The translations under genes and the position numbers were made by a program. DNA of 64,000 nucleotides from JAFGUF01 sp040883315 (lineage in GTDB: Bacteria; Bacillota; Clostridia; Christensenellales; UMGS416): positions 1 to 64,000 of the forward strand of contig JBFLKU010000005.1 of the NCBI GenBank assembly GCA_040883315.1, given 5' to 3'. The notes beneath the pieces were generated by a model that made no database searches, had not been told where the DNA came from, and saw nothing but the letters and a program-made list of their open reading frames with translations. Shown here piece by piece: positions 44,152-51,937 of the stretch. The first letter of the stretch is position 1. Each line of letters begins with the position of its first letter.

Positions 44152-45972
44152 GTGGCATTTTTTTCGCAAGATTTTATAGAAGAAGTCTTAGATAGAAACG
44201 ATATAGTTGATGTTATTTCGTCCTATGTATCTTTAAAAAAGAAGGGTGCAAATTATTGGGGACTGTGTCCTTTCCATGGAGAAAAAACGCCTTCTTTTTC
44301 TGTGAACGCAAATCAGCAGTTTTATCACTGCTTTGGCTGCCATGTTGGCGGTGATGCCATAAATTTTGTGCAAAAAGTTGAAAGAATGGATTTTCAGGAG
44401 TCAGTCGTTTTTTTGGCAGAGCGTGCAAAGCTGCCGATACCGGAAACAAAAAACAGCACAAGCTACATACCATCTGATGAAAAAGAAAAAATGTACAATG
44501 TGATGAAAGAGGCGGCCAGATGGTACAGAACCAATCTTTTTAGTGAAGTAGGAAAAGAAGCGAGGGAATATGTATCCGGCAGAGGCATAAGCGACAGTAT
44601 AATCAAAAGATTTGGTTTGGGGTTTGCACCGAACAAATGGAACGAACTGACCGACTATATGAACGGCAAAGGCATAGAAAACGAATTGCTTTTTAAAATA
44701 GGGCTGGCAAAAGAAAAAAACGGCAGCTATTATGATACATTCAGAAATAGAATAATGTTTCCTATAATAGACAGACGGATGAGAGTCATTGGATTTGGCG
44801 GCAGAGTGATAGACGACAGCAAGCCAAAATATCTTAATTCGCCAGAGACGCCTATATTTAATAAAAGATATAATCTCTACGGCATTCATTCGCTTAACAA
44901 GATAAACAAAGTAGACAAAATAATGGTAGTAGAGGGATATATGGATGTAATATCTCTGCATCAGGCAGGCTTCACACAGGTGCTGGCGTCTCTTGGCACT
45001 GCGCTTACAGAAGGGCAGGCAAAGCTGATGAAAAGATATTCGGAGGAAATATATATTTGCTACGATGGGGACACGGCAGGGCAGAAAGCAACATTAAAAG
45101 GTCTGGACGTGCTTCAGGCCGAAGGGCTAAAAGTGAAAGTGATGAGTATGCCGGATGGCGTAGACCCGGATGATTTCGCCAAAAAGTACGGAATAGTGGG
45201 CATTCAGGACAAAATGAGCCAAGCAAAGACACTAAATGACTATAAGATAATGACCATAGAGGCAAACTATGACCTTAGTATTGAGGAGCAGAGAAAAAAC
45301 TTTCTGCAGGAGTGCTGCAAGGATGTGCTGGCATATATCGACACTCCGCTGGAGCTTTCCATGTATGAAAAGCGACTACATGAAAAGACAGGATTTCCGA
45401 TAGTTGCAATAGATGCAGAGACCCAGATGGCAAAAAAAGCACTTGGCAAAACCAACAGACACGCAAATACGGCAGAGACTGCTATTAATATAGATTCGCA
45501 GAACAATGTAGTGAAAAAAGAAATCGAGGACACAGGGCTGGTGCGAGCCGAAAGAATAGCCCTTCAGCTAGCTGCAATAGATTCTCACTGCAGAGAGAAA
45601 CTGTTTGATGAAATATCATTCGAGGATTTTACCAATAGCTCAAGAAAAAAGATAGCAAAAGCAATATACGAGCTAGGAGACAAAAAAACAACTATCGGCA
45701 AGCTGCTTACCCATCTGGGGGACGAAGATGCAAAGGAAATGGGGCAGGAGCAGATAGAGCTGATAAAGGACTACATGACCACGGTGGAGCAGTGTGCAGA
45801 AAAAATAAACTATGGGAAGCTAAAAAGAAAAAGACTAGAGATGCTGCAGAAAATGGACGACATAAACACAACAAAAGAAGAAAAAAAACAGCTTATAGAA
45901 AAAATACAGGAGCTGGACAAATATCAAAAGAAACATAGTGCATATAAAAGGAGAGAAATAGATGAGCAATAA
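44152..45972 (+). CDS. dnaG: DNA primase
   Basis: The 606-residue primase makes RNA primers for replication. The N-terminal zinc finger has CPFHGEK and CFGC, a central TOPRIM domain has VVEGYMDVISL and CYDGDTAGQKA, and the C-terminal third is the helicase-binding region. GTG is the start, after GGAGGG. It overlaps rpoD by 11 bp, the classic macromolecular-synthesis operon order. Confidence 0.97.
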   Translation: MAFFSQDFIEEVLDRNDIVDVISSYVSLKKKGANYWGLCPFHGEKTPSFSVNANQQFYHCFGCHVGGDAINFVQKVERMDFQESVVFLAERAKLPIPETKNSTSYIPSDEKEKMYNVMKEAARWYRTNLFSEVGKEAREYVSGRGISDSIIKRFGLGFAPNKWNELTDYMNGKGIENELLFKIGLAKEKNGSYYDTFRNRIMFPIIDRRMRVIGFGGRVIDDSKPKYLNSPETPIFNKRYNLYGIHSLNKINKVDKIMVVEGYMDVISLHQAGFTQVLASLGTALTEGQAKLMKRYSEEIYICYDGDTAGQKATLKGLDVLQAEGLKVKVMSMPDGVDPDDFAKKYGIVGIQDKMSQAKTLNDYKIMTIEANYDLSIEEQRKNFLQECCKDVLAYIDTPLELSMYEKRLHEKTGFPIVAIDAETQMAKKALGKTNRHANTAETAINIDSQNNVVKKEIEDTGLVRAERIALQLAAIDSHCREKLFDEISFEDFTNSSRKKIAKAIYELGDKKTTIGKLLTHLGDEDAKEMGQEQIELIKDYMTTVEQCAEKINYGKLKRKRLEMLQKMDDINTTKEEKKQLIEKIQELDKYQKKHSAYKRREIDEQ

Positions 45973-47098
45973 TATCGAAGACAATAGTAAAGTGAAAACG
46001 GAGAAAAAAAGGGAAGTAAAAGTCACCAAAAAGATGTTCAGCGGAAAAACAAAAGACGAGAGAATTGATCTTTTAATTGAAATAGGAAAAGAGCATGGGG
46101 AACTGAAAGAAAGCGAAATCGCTGCGGCTTTAGACGGCGTGGAGCTGACTACTGAGGAAATAGATAGAATATATGAGCTATTAAGCAACCTGAAGATAGA
46201 ATATATCGGTGCTGGTGTATCGGACAAAATGATAGACGATGAAATGGATATTTCTGCACCTGATACTATAAATATTGATGACCCTGTCAGAATGTATTTG
46301 AAAGAAATCGGAAAAGTGCCTCTATTGACAGCAGAAGAAGAGATTATTTTGGCAAAAAGAATGGAAGAGGGCGAAGAAGCCGCCAAGAAAAAGCTGGCAG
46401 AGGCAAACCTGCGTCTGGTAGTATCCATAGCCAAAAGATATGTAGGCAGAGGAATGCAGTTTTTGGATTTGATTCAGGAGGGCAATCTGGGATTAATCAA
46501 AGCTGTTGAAAAATTCGACTACAGAAAAGGATATAAATTCTCAACATATGCTACATGGTGGATTAGGCAGGCTATCACAAGAGCTATAGCAGACCAAGCC
46601 AGAACAATCAGAATACCTGTTCATATGGTGGAGACTATAAACAAACTGATAAAAGTATCACGCCAGCTCCTGCAGGAATTTGGCAGAGACCCTCAGCCAG
46701 AGGAGATAGCAGAAGTGATGGGAATATCCGTGGATAAAGTGCGTGAGATAATGAAGATAGCACAAGAGCCTGTATCGCTGGAGACACCAATAGGTGAAGA
46801 GGAAGACAGCCATTTAGGTGACTTCATACCTGATGATGATGCGCCTGCACCATCAGAAGCTGCAGCATTCACTATGCTGAAAGAGCAGCTGACAGAGGTA
46901 TTGGATACATTGACACCAAGAGAAGAAAAAGTGCTGAGACTGCGTTTTGGTCTCGATGACGGCAGAGCAAGAACATTGGAGGAAGTGGGTAAAGAATTCG
47001 AAGTAACCAGAGAGAGAATTCGACAAATCGAAGCTAAAGCACTGCGCAAGCTTCGCCACCCAAGCAGATCAAAGAAACTGAAAGATTATCTAGATTAA
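45962..47098 (+). CDS. rpoD: principal RNA polymerase sigma factor (SigA)
   Basis: This 378-residue housekeeping sigma factor has region 1.1-like helices (about 20-85), region 1.2 (DPVRMYLKEIGKVPLLTAEEE), region 2 with NLRLVVSIAKRYVGRGM and the melting segment KGYKFSTYATWWIRQAI, region 3, and region 4 with the HTH VTRERIRQIEAKALRKLRHP. It starts inside dnaG after AGGAGAGAAA. Confidence 0.98.
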   Translation: MSNNIEDNSKVKTEKKREVKVTKKMFSGKTKDERIDLLIEIGKEHGELKESEIAAALDGVELTTEEIDRIYELLSNLKIEYIGAGVSDKMIDDEMDISAPDTINIDDPVRMYLKEIGKVPLLTAEEEIILAKRMEEGEEAAKKKLAEANLRLVVSIAKRYVGRGMQFLDLIQEGNLGLIKAVEKFDYRKGYKFSTYATWWIRQAITRAIADQARTIRIPVHMVETINKLIKVSRQLLQEFGRDPQPEEIAEVMGISVDKVREIMKIAQEPVSLETPIGEEEDSHLGDFIPDDDAPAPSEAAAFTMLKEQLTEVLDTLTPREEKVLRLRFGLDDGRARTLEEVGKEFEVTRERIRQIEAKALRKLRHPSRSKKLKDYLD

Positions 47099-47148
47099 TC
47101 TGTATTTTGGTTTATTTATATTTGCGAACTTTCACATTATGATTATTT

Positions 47149-47179
47149 GAGGCTGTCTTTATAGACAGTCTTTATTTTT
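47149..47179 (+). terminator. terminator after rpoD
   Basis: An 8-bp stem (AGGCTGTC / GACAGTCT) with a 6-nt loop is followed by TTTATTTTTTT. Confidence 0.7.
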
Positions 47180-47192
47180 TTAGGAGGAAGAA

Positions 47193-48389
47193 ATGATTTA
47201 TAGAATTATTGAAAAAGAAGAACTAAAAGCCTTTGCAAATTTAAGTGCAACAGCCTTTCACTGCGATGCAACAGAGCAGTATAAGGATATAGAAGACGGT
47301 GGATTTCTGCTGGAAACTATCAGAGTGATAGCTGATGCCGAGAATAATTTTACTGCCGGGCTGAGACTAATAGAGCTGGAAATGTATTTGGATACAGGCT
47401 ATGTGAAATGCGGAGGAATCGGCGATGTGTCATCATACCCCGAGTATAGACGCGGCGGAAACGTTTCAGAACTGATGAAAAATGTGCTGCGAGAGATGTA
47501 TGAAAATAAATATGTGATTTCGTATCTATATCCTTTTTCGCATCCCTTCTATAGAAAATATGGATACGAGCTATGCAGAGAAAAAAGAGTGGTGACCATT
47601 AAAACAAGTGATATTAAGTATACAAAGAGCGCAGGATATGCAAAGCAGCACATATATAAAACCAAAGATGACCTGTCGGAGGATATAAAAAAGATTTACT
47701 ATAAGCATGCCGATGGTATGAACTTTATGCTGGACAGAAACGAATATTTTTGGGAGAAGAAGCTAAAAGAAGACGCCTTTACAAGCAAAACGAAAACCTA
47801 TGTGCTATATAGTGAAGAAAACCAACCAATAGCCTATTTCACGTATGAATATGAAAAGATTGTATTTCCGAATATCAGAGCAAAAATATATGACATTGCA
47901 TTTGTAGACAGAAAGGCCTTCGATAGCCTGTTAATGTTTATTTATAAGCTTGGTCCTGCAGTATCAGAGATAGTGTTTGCATGTCCGCCGAGATTGAACA
48001 TATTCAATACACTAGAGGATGCATGGAATGTGAAAATGAGCGTGGAGCCAGGCGGCATGATGAGAATAATAAATGCTAAGATGGCATTTGAAGCCATGAA
48101 AGCCGTGGAACTGAAATCCAGCCTATTGATAAAAGTGCAGGATAATTATATTTCCGAGAATAATGCAGTGTTCAGGGTGGAATGCAAGAGCGGCAAAATT
48201 ACTGCAGAAAAAGCAGACGGAGAAGCATATGATTTATGCTTGCCTGTGAATATCCTTGCACAAGCGATTAGCGGCTATGCAGCGCTGGATGAAGTGGAGC
48301 ACACTGAAGGAGTGACTATAAGAGCGAAAAAAGAGGAACTGGATAAGCTTTTTTACAAAAAGCATATACATTTGCAGGATTTCTTTTAA
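47193..48389 (+). CDS. Eis-like GNAT acetyltransferase (COG4552)
   Basis: The 398-residue protein is of the Eis length class, with an N-terminal GNAT half (acetyl-CoA loop in SSYPEYRRGGNVSELM, then YPFSHPFYRKYGYE) and a C-terminal SCP2-like region (about 290-395). Eis relatives acetylate amines such as aminoglycosides; the Firmicutes members are mostly uncharacterised. ATG follows AGGAGGAAG. Confidence 0.85.
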   Translation: MIYRIIEKEELKAFANLSATAFHCDATEQYKDIEDGGFLLETIRVIADAENNFTAGLRLIELEMYLDTGYVKCGGIGDVSSYPEYRRGGNVSELMKNVLREMYENKYVISYLYPFSHPFYRKYGYELCREKRVVTIKTSDIKYTKSAGYAKQHIYKTKDDLSEDIKKIYYKHADGMNFMLDRNEYFWEKKLKEDAFTSKTKTYVLYSEENQPIAYFTYEYEKIVFPNIRAKIYDIAFVDRKAFDSLLMFIYKLGPAVSEIVFACPPRLNIFNTLEDAWNVKMSVEPGGMMRIINAKMAFEAMKAVELKSSLLIKVQDNYISENNAVFRVECKSGKITAEKADGEAYDLCLPVNILAQAISGYAALDEVEHTEGVTIRAKKEELDKLFYKKHIHLQDFF

Positions 48390-48395
48390 AACTTG

Positions 48396-48424
48396 TTGAC
48401 TTCATATATTATATTTGTTATATT
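48396..48424 (+). promoter_or_regulatory. promoter of the UPF0145-YhfC-GntR operon
   Basis: TTGACT (48396-48401) and TATATT (48419-48424) are 17 bp apart. Confidence 0.6.
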
Positions 48425-48441
48425 TGTTATATAACAAATAT
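48420..48441. promoter_or_regulatory. 22-bp palindrome overlapping the -10 box, candidate GntR operator
   Basis: Arms ATATTTGTTAT and ATAACAAATAT are perfectly complementary with no spacer. A tandem copy of ATATTTGTT lies just before (48411-48419). The site overlaps the -10 and start region, and the operon's fourth-from-last gene product, a YtrA-type GntR protein, is the natural candidate to bind it. Confidence 0.6.
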
Positions 48442-48452
48442 GGAGGTTAACT

Positions 48453-48770
48453 ATGATTATAGTAACAACAGATACAATTGAAGGCAGAAAGATAAAAGAA
48501 GTAGTAGGATATGTAAAGGGTTCAACTGTCAGAGCCAAGCATATCGGTAAAGATATAATGGCTGGGCTGAAGACTATCGTTGGCGGTGAAATAAGCGAAT
48601 ACACAGAAATGATGGACGAGTCCCGCAAAATATCGATTGGACGTATGGTAGAGGATGCCAAGAGCAGAGGTGCAAATGCAATAGTCTGCATGAGATTTGA
48701 ATCTGCCACTGTGATGCAGGGTGCTAGTGAATTTGTAGCATACGGAACTGGCGTGGTATTGGAGGATTAG
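48453..48770 (+). CDS. UPF0145/YbjQ family protein
   Basis: The 105-residue protein matches the YbjQ pattern (TTDTIEGRKIKEVVGYVKG near the start, then RMVEDAKSRGANAIVCMRF and YGTGVVLE). Relatives form pentameric beta-barrel-like assemblies; a metal-binding role was proposed from structure. ATG follows TGGAGGT. First gene of a four-gene operon; the next ATG comes one base after its stop. Confidence 0.92.
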   Translation: MIIVTTDTIEGRKIKEVVGYVKGSTVRAKHIGKDIMAGLKTIVGGEISEYTEMMDESRKISIGRMVEDAKSRGANAIVCMRFESATVMQGASEFVAYGTGVVLED

Positions 48771-48771
48771 T

Positions 48772-49629
48772 ATGGTATCTGCAAGTAGTATTATTATGAT
48801 GATTGTTATAGGTGTCGGATGCCTAATAATGCCTATAGCAGCGATTTTAATAATTAGGACTAAAAGCAAAAACATAACTGCGGCATTTTTTGCAGGTGTT
48901 TTGTCTTTCTTCATCATGCAGGGAGTTTTAAGAATAAATATTCTTAAAGTGCTCTCTATGAATGAAGGCTATTTAAACTTTGCGAAAAATAATTTTTATA
49001 TCTATGTTTTGCTGATAGCTTTTTCAGCCGCTCTTTTTGAAACAGTTGGCAGATACTTAACAATGAAGCTGCTAATGAAAGACAAAGTTTCATATTATGG
49101 TGGCATAGCACACGGCATAGGACACGGTGGAATAGAGATGATACTGCTGGTTTCACTTACCTATGTATCGAATATAGTAATAGCCACTCAGATAAATTCT
49201 GGTGTATGGCAGCAAATGATAGAAACTATGCAGGCATCAGGATATACAAATGAGGCAACAATTAATAGTTTGCTGGCCGCGCAGGAGGCATTGGTAAATA
49301 CGCCTCCAAAGGAATTTCTTGTTGCTCTGGTAGAAAGATTCTTTACACTGTTTTTCCACATTGGGCTTTCGGTGATGGTGGCTGAGGGCATAGTGAAGAA
49401 TAAAGCACTTCTTTACTCCGGATTAGTAATTGTAATCCACACCTTGGCAGATTTTGTTTCACCTGTTCTTATAAATGCAGGAGTAAATATTTACATAGTT
49501 GAAGGTGTTATAGGGATGCTTGCAGTTGCGATGTTTGTATATACACTTGGCAGCAAAAAACGATTTGAAAAGCTGAGCAAAATCTACCCGGTGGAACAAG
49601 AACAGGAAATGCTAGAATCAGATTATTAG
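48772..49629 (+). CDS. YhfC-family intramembrane protein
   Basis: This 285-residue protein has about eight membrane helices. The polar motifs FETVGRY and AHGIGHGGIEM put Glu and His residues inside the membrane, as in the YhfC/CPBP group of possible intramembrane metalloproteases. Proteolytic activity is inferred from motif likeness only. It is 1 bp after the UPF0145 gene. Confidence 0.82.
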   Translation: MVSASSIIMMIVIGVGCLIMPIAAILIIRTKSKNITAAFFAGVLSFFIMQGVLRINILKVLSMNEGYLNFAKNNFYIYVLLIAFSAALFETVGRYLTMKLLMKDKVSYYGGIAHGIGHGGIEMILLVSLTYVSNIVIATQINSGVWQQMIETMQASGYTNEATINSLLAAQEALVNTPPKEFLVALVERFFTLFFHIGLSVMVAEGIVKNKALLYSGLVIVIHTLADFVSPVLINAGVNIYIVEGVIGMLAVAMFVYTLGSKKRFEKLSKIYPVEQEQEMLESDY

Positions 49630-49645
49630 GAGATGAAGAAGAGTT

Positions 49646-50044
49646 TTGATAATTAAGATTGACATGAAATCTGAAACGGCACTGTATGAGCAGCTATATA
49701 ATAATGTGGTGTGGGGGATAGCGACAGGCAGGCTGAAGCAGGGCGAAAAAATGCCAACTGTAAGACAGCTGGGCATAGATCTGGGAATAAACCTGCATAC
49801 AGTAAATAAAGCATATTCTCTTTTAAAGCAAAAAGGGTATTTAAGCGCTCATAGAAACAAAGGTGCGGTAGTAAACAAAAAAGAATTTTTTATTGCAGAT
49901 AAAGATTTTAGAGAAGACATTAAGTCTTCTCTAAAGCCTTTGGTATGCGAATGCTACGCCAGAGGAATGAGCACGGATGAGATGTGCAGCATTCTGAAAG
50001 AAATAGCAGAGAACATAAAAGTCGAAGCGGAGGACAAACATTGA
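49646..50044 (+). CDS. YtrA-type GntR transcription regulator
   Basis: The 132-residue protein has an N-terminal winged helix (ALYEQLYNNVVWGIATGRLKQ split by strand, then MPTVRQLGIDLGINLHTVNKAY) and a short helical dimerisation tail, as in the YtrA subfamily that controls membrane-protein operons. The start is taken as TTG after GAAGAAGAG; ATG 49664 is an alternative. Its TGA overlaps the next ATG. It likely represses its own operon through the palindrome at 48420. Confidence 0.88.
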   Translation: MIIKIDMKSETALYEQLYNNVVWGIATGRLKQGEKMPTVRQLGIDLGINLHTVNKAYSLLKQKGYLSAHRNKGAVVNKKEFFIADKDFREDIKSSLKPLVCECYARGMSTDEMCSILKEIAENIKVEAEDKH

Positions 50045-51150
50045 TGGATAATGTTTTTAGTTTGGCATTAAATTTGATTATTTATGTACCAATTATTTTG
50101 ATTTTTTCAATAATGCCATTTATCGCAAGAAAGGATTTAGTTTTTGGGGTTACAGTTCCGAAATCAGAGTGGAAAAACGAATATTTCACTAAGCAGAGAA
50201 AGTATTTTATGCTTTCGATAATATGCTCCGGTGTGATTTTTGTTGCCGCTGATATAACCAGCCTTTTGTTGCTGCCGGAGAAAACATCTGTGATTTTCAC
50301 ACAGGTTTTTATATGGGCAGTTATTCTGGTTTATTTCATGCTATATTTATTCTTTTGGAAAAAGACTAAAAAATACAAAGAAAATGCAGGATGGAAAATA
50401 GAAACGCAAAATATTGTTGCTGCCGATACAAGCACGGAGTACAAAAAAAGAAGCCTATCGTCGGCGTGGTTTTTATTCTATCTGGTGATTATAGCTGTAT
50501 CATTCTATAGTGCAATGCAGCTATACAATCTAGCACCAAATATGATACCTATGAGATTTGACCTGCAGGGCAATCCCATATCATATGCGCCAAAATCCAT
50601 GAAACTGATATACATGATAATAGGTATGCAGGTATTTATGGGACTGCTGTTTTTTGCAATTAATTTAATGATACGTCGTGCGAAAAAAAATATCGATCCT
50701 GATAATCCGGAAAAATCATCCGAAAGAAGCGACATAATGAAATTCCGCTGGTCGATTTTTTTATACATTACAGGGCTGCTAATGCTGCTGATATTCACAC
50801 AGATAGTTTTTGCTATGTTCACACAGATGCCAACATGGATAACAATGTTTTTCCCTATTATAGGAGTATTTATTATTCTGATATACGCTATAGTGCTATC
50901 TATTAAAACTGGGCAGAGCGGCAGCAGAATAATGCAAGGTGAGGATACCAACATTTCAAGTGCAATCACAAAGGACGATGATGCAGCATGGAAACTGGGG
51001 ACATTTTACTATAATAAAGATGACCCAGCACTATTTGTGGAAAAAAGATTTGGTCCCGGCTGGACTGTAAACTGGGCAAAATGGCAGAGCTGGCTATTTG
51101 TAGCGGTGATATTGGCAGTGGTGGCTGTATCTATCATAATTTCACTATAA
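50044..51150 (+). CDS. DUF1648/DUF5808 membrane protein (SdpI-related)
   Basis: ATG 50044 overlaps the GntR stop and gives 368 residues; an earlier in-frame start lies inside the GntR gene and is rejected. A DUF1648-type segment is seen (MIPMRFDLQGNPISYAPKS, about 185-203) and a DUF5808 C-terminal motif (FYYNKDDPALFVEKRFGPG). About eight membrane helices are present. Such proteins next to YtrA-type GntR regulators are common in Firmicutes; relatives include the SdpI immunity protein. Function here is unknown. Confidence 0.85.
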   Translation: MDNVFSLALNLIIYVPIILIFSIMPFIARKDLVFGVTVPKSEWKNEYFTKQRKYFMLSIICSGVIFVAADITSLLLLPEKTSVIFTQVFIWAVILVYFMLYLFFWKKTKKYKENAGWKIETQNIVAADTSTEYKKRSLSSAWFLFYLVIIAVSFYSAMQLYNLAPNMIPMRFDLQGNPISYAPKSMKLIYMIIGMQVFMGLLFFAINLMIRRAKKNIDPDNPEKSSERSDIMKFRWSIFLYITGLLMLLIFTQIVFAMFTQMPTWITMFFPIIGVFIILIYAIVLSIKTGQSGSRIMQGEDTNISSAITKDDDAAWKLGTFYYNKDDPALFVEKRFGPGWTVNWAKWQSWLFVAVILAVVAVSIIISL

Positions 51151-51171
51151 AAAATATTATAAGAAGTTAAG

Positions 51172-51205
51172 GCTGCTCATAGTGTATCACTGTGGGCAGC
51201 TTTTT
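51172..51205 (+). terminator. terminator of the GntR operon
   Basis: An 11-bp stem (GCTGCTCATAG / CTGTGGGCAGC, two G-T pairs) is followed by a T run. Confidence 0.8.
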
Positions 51206-51358
51206 ATATGATTAAAATAAAAGTGAATAATAAATATTAAAACTTAGTGATTTTTAAAAAAATATGAACTAAAATAAGAATATAAAAATTTTTTATAAAT
51301 AAAAATCGAACAATTATCTGTTTAAAACGTTTATATATGTGTGAGAGGAGATAAGATA

Positions 51359-51937
51359 GTGTATACACAACAGAATGATTATCCCGTAGCGAAGAGTATG
51401 GAGCAAGTAAGATTGGATTTTGACATCAATACTTTAATAAACAAGCACAAGACACAGCTATACAATTTGTGTTTTAAGCTGACGCTTGATAGGAATGATG
51501 CCGACGATTTGTTTCAGGAAACTTGGATAAAAGTCAGCAGATATATACATAAGGCTGATAATGAACATTTTAAACAGTGGTTGTTTAGAATTTGTATTAA
51601 CCAATATAAAGATAACTATAGAAAAGAAAAGCGGAGAAAAGACGTATTTTACGACTATTTTGACAGCAATGAAAGCAAAGAATACGTATTGGAGAATACA
51701 AACTACTCTTTATCTGCAGAGGAAGAGTATCAAAACAAGAGAGAATATGAGAGAATTATTGAAAGAATTAACAACCTTCCTGAAAAGCTGAAGATTCCTA
51801 TGGTGCTTTTTTATTTTCAACAAATGAAGTACGAAGAGATGGCGAGGATTTTAGGTGTGCCGGAAGGCACAATAAAATCCAGACTCAATGCGGCAAAGAA
51901 AAGGCTGAGGAAAGAGCTGAATGGAGAAACCAAATGA
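51359..51937 (+). CDS. ECF-type sigma factor (second)
   Basis: GTG 51359 lies after GAGAGGAGATAAG and is preferred over GTG 51341, which precedes the ribosome site; this gives 192 residues. Region 2 (TLINKHKTQLYNLCFKL, then NDADDLFQETWIKVSRYIH) and region 4 (IPMVLFYFQQMKYEEMARILGVPEGTIKSRLNAAKKRL) are clear. It overlaps the following gene by 4 bp (ATGA), and that gene encodes an RsgI-like membrane partner rather than a typical zinc anti-sigma factor. Confidence 0.92.
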   Translation: MYTQQNDYPVAKSMEQVRLDFDINTLINKHKTQLYNLCFKLTLDRNDADDLFQETWIKVSRYIHKADNEHFKQWLFRICINQYKDNYRKEKRRKDVFYDYFDSNESKEYVLENTNYSLSAEEEYQNKREYERIIERINNLPEKLKIPMVLFYFQQMKYEEMARILGVPEGTIKSRLNAAKKRLRKELNGETK

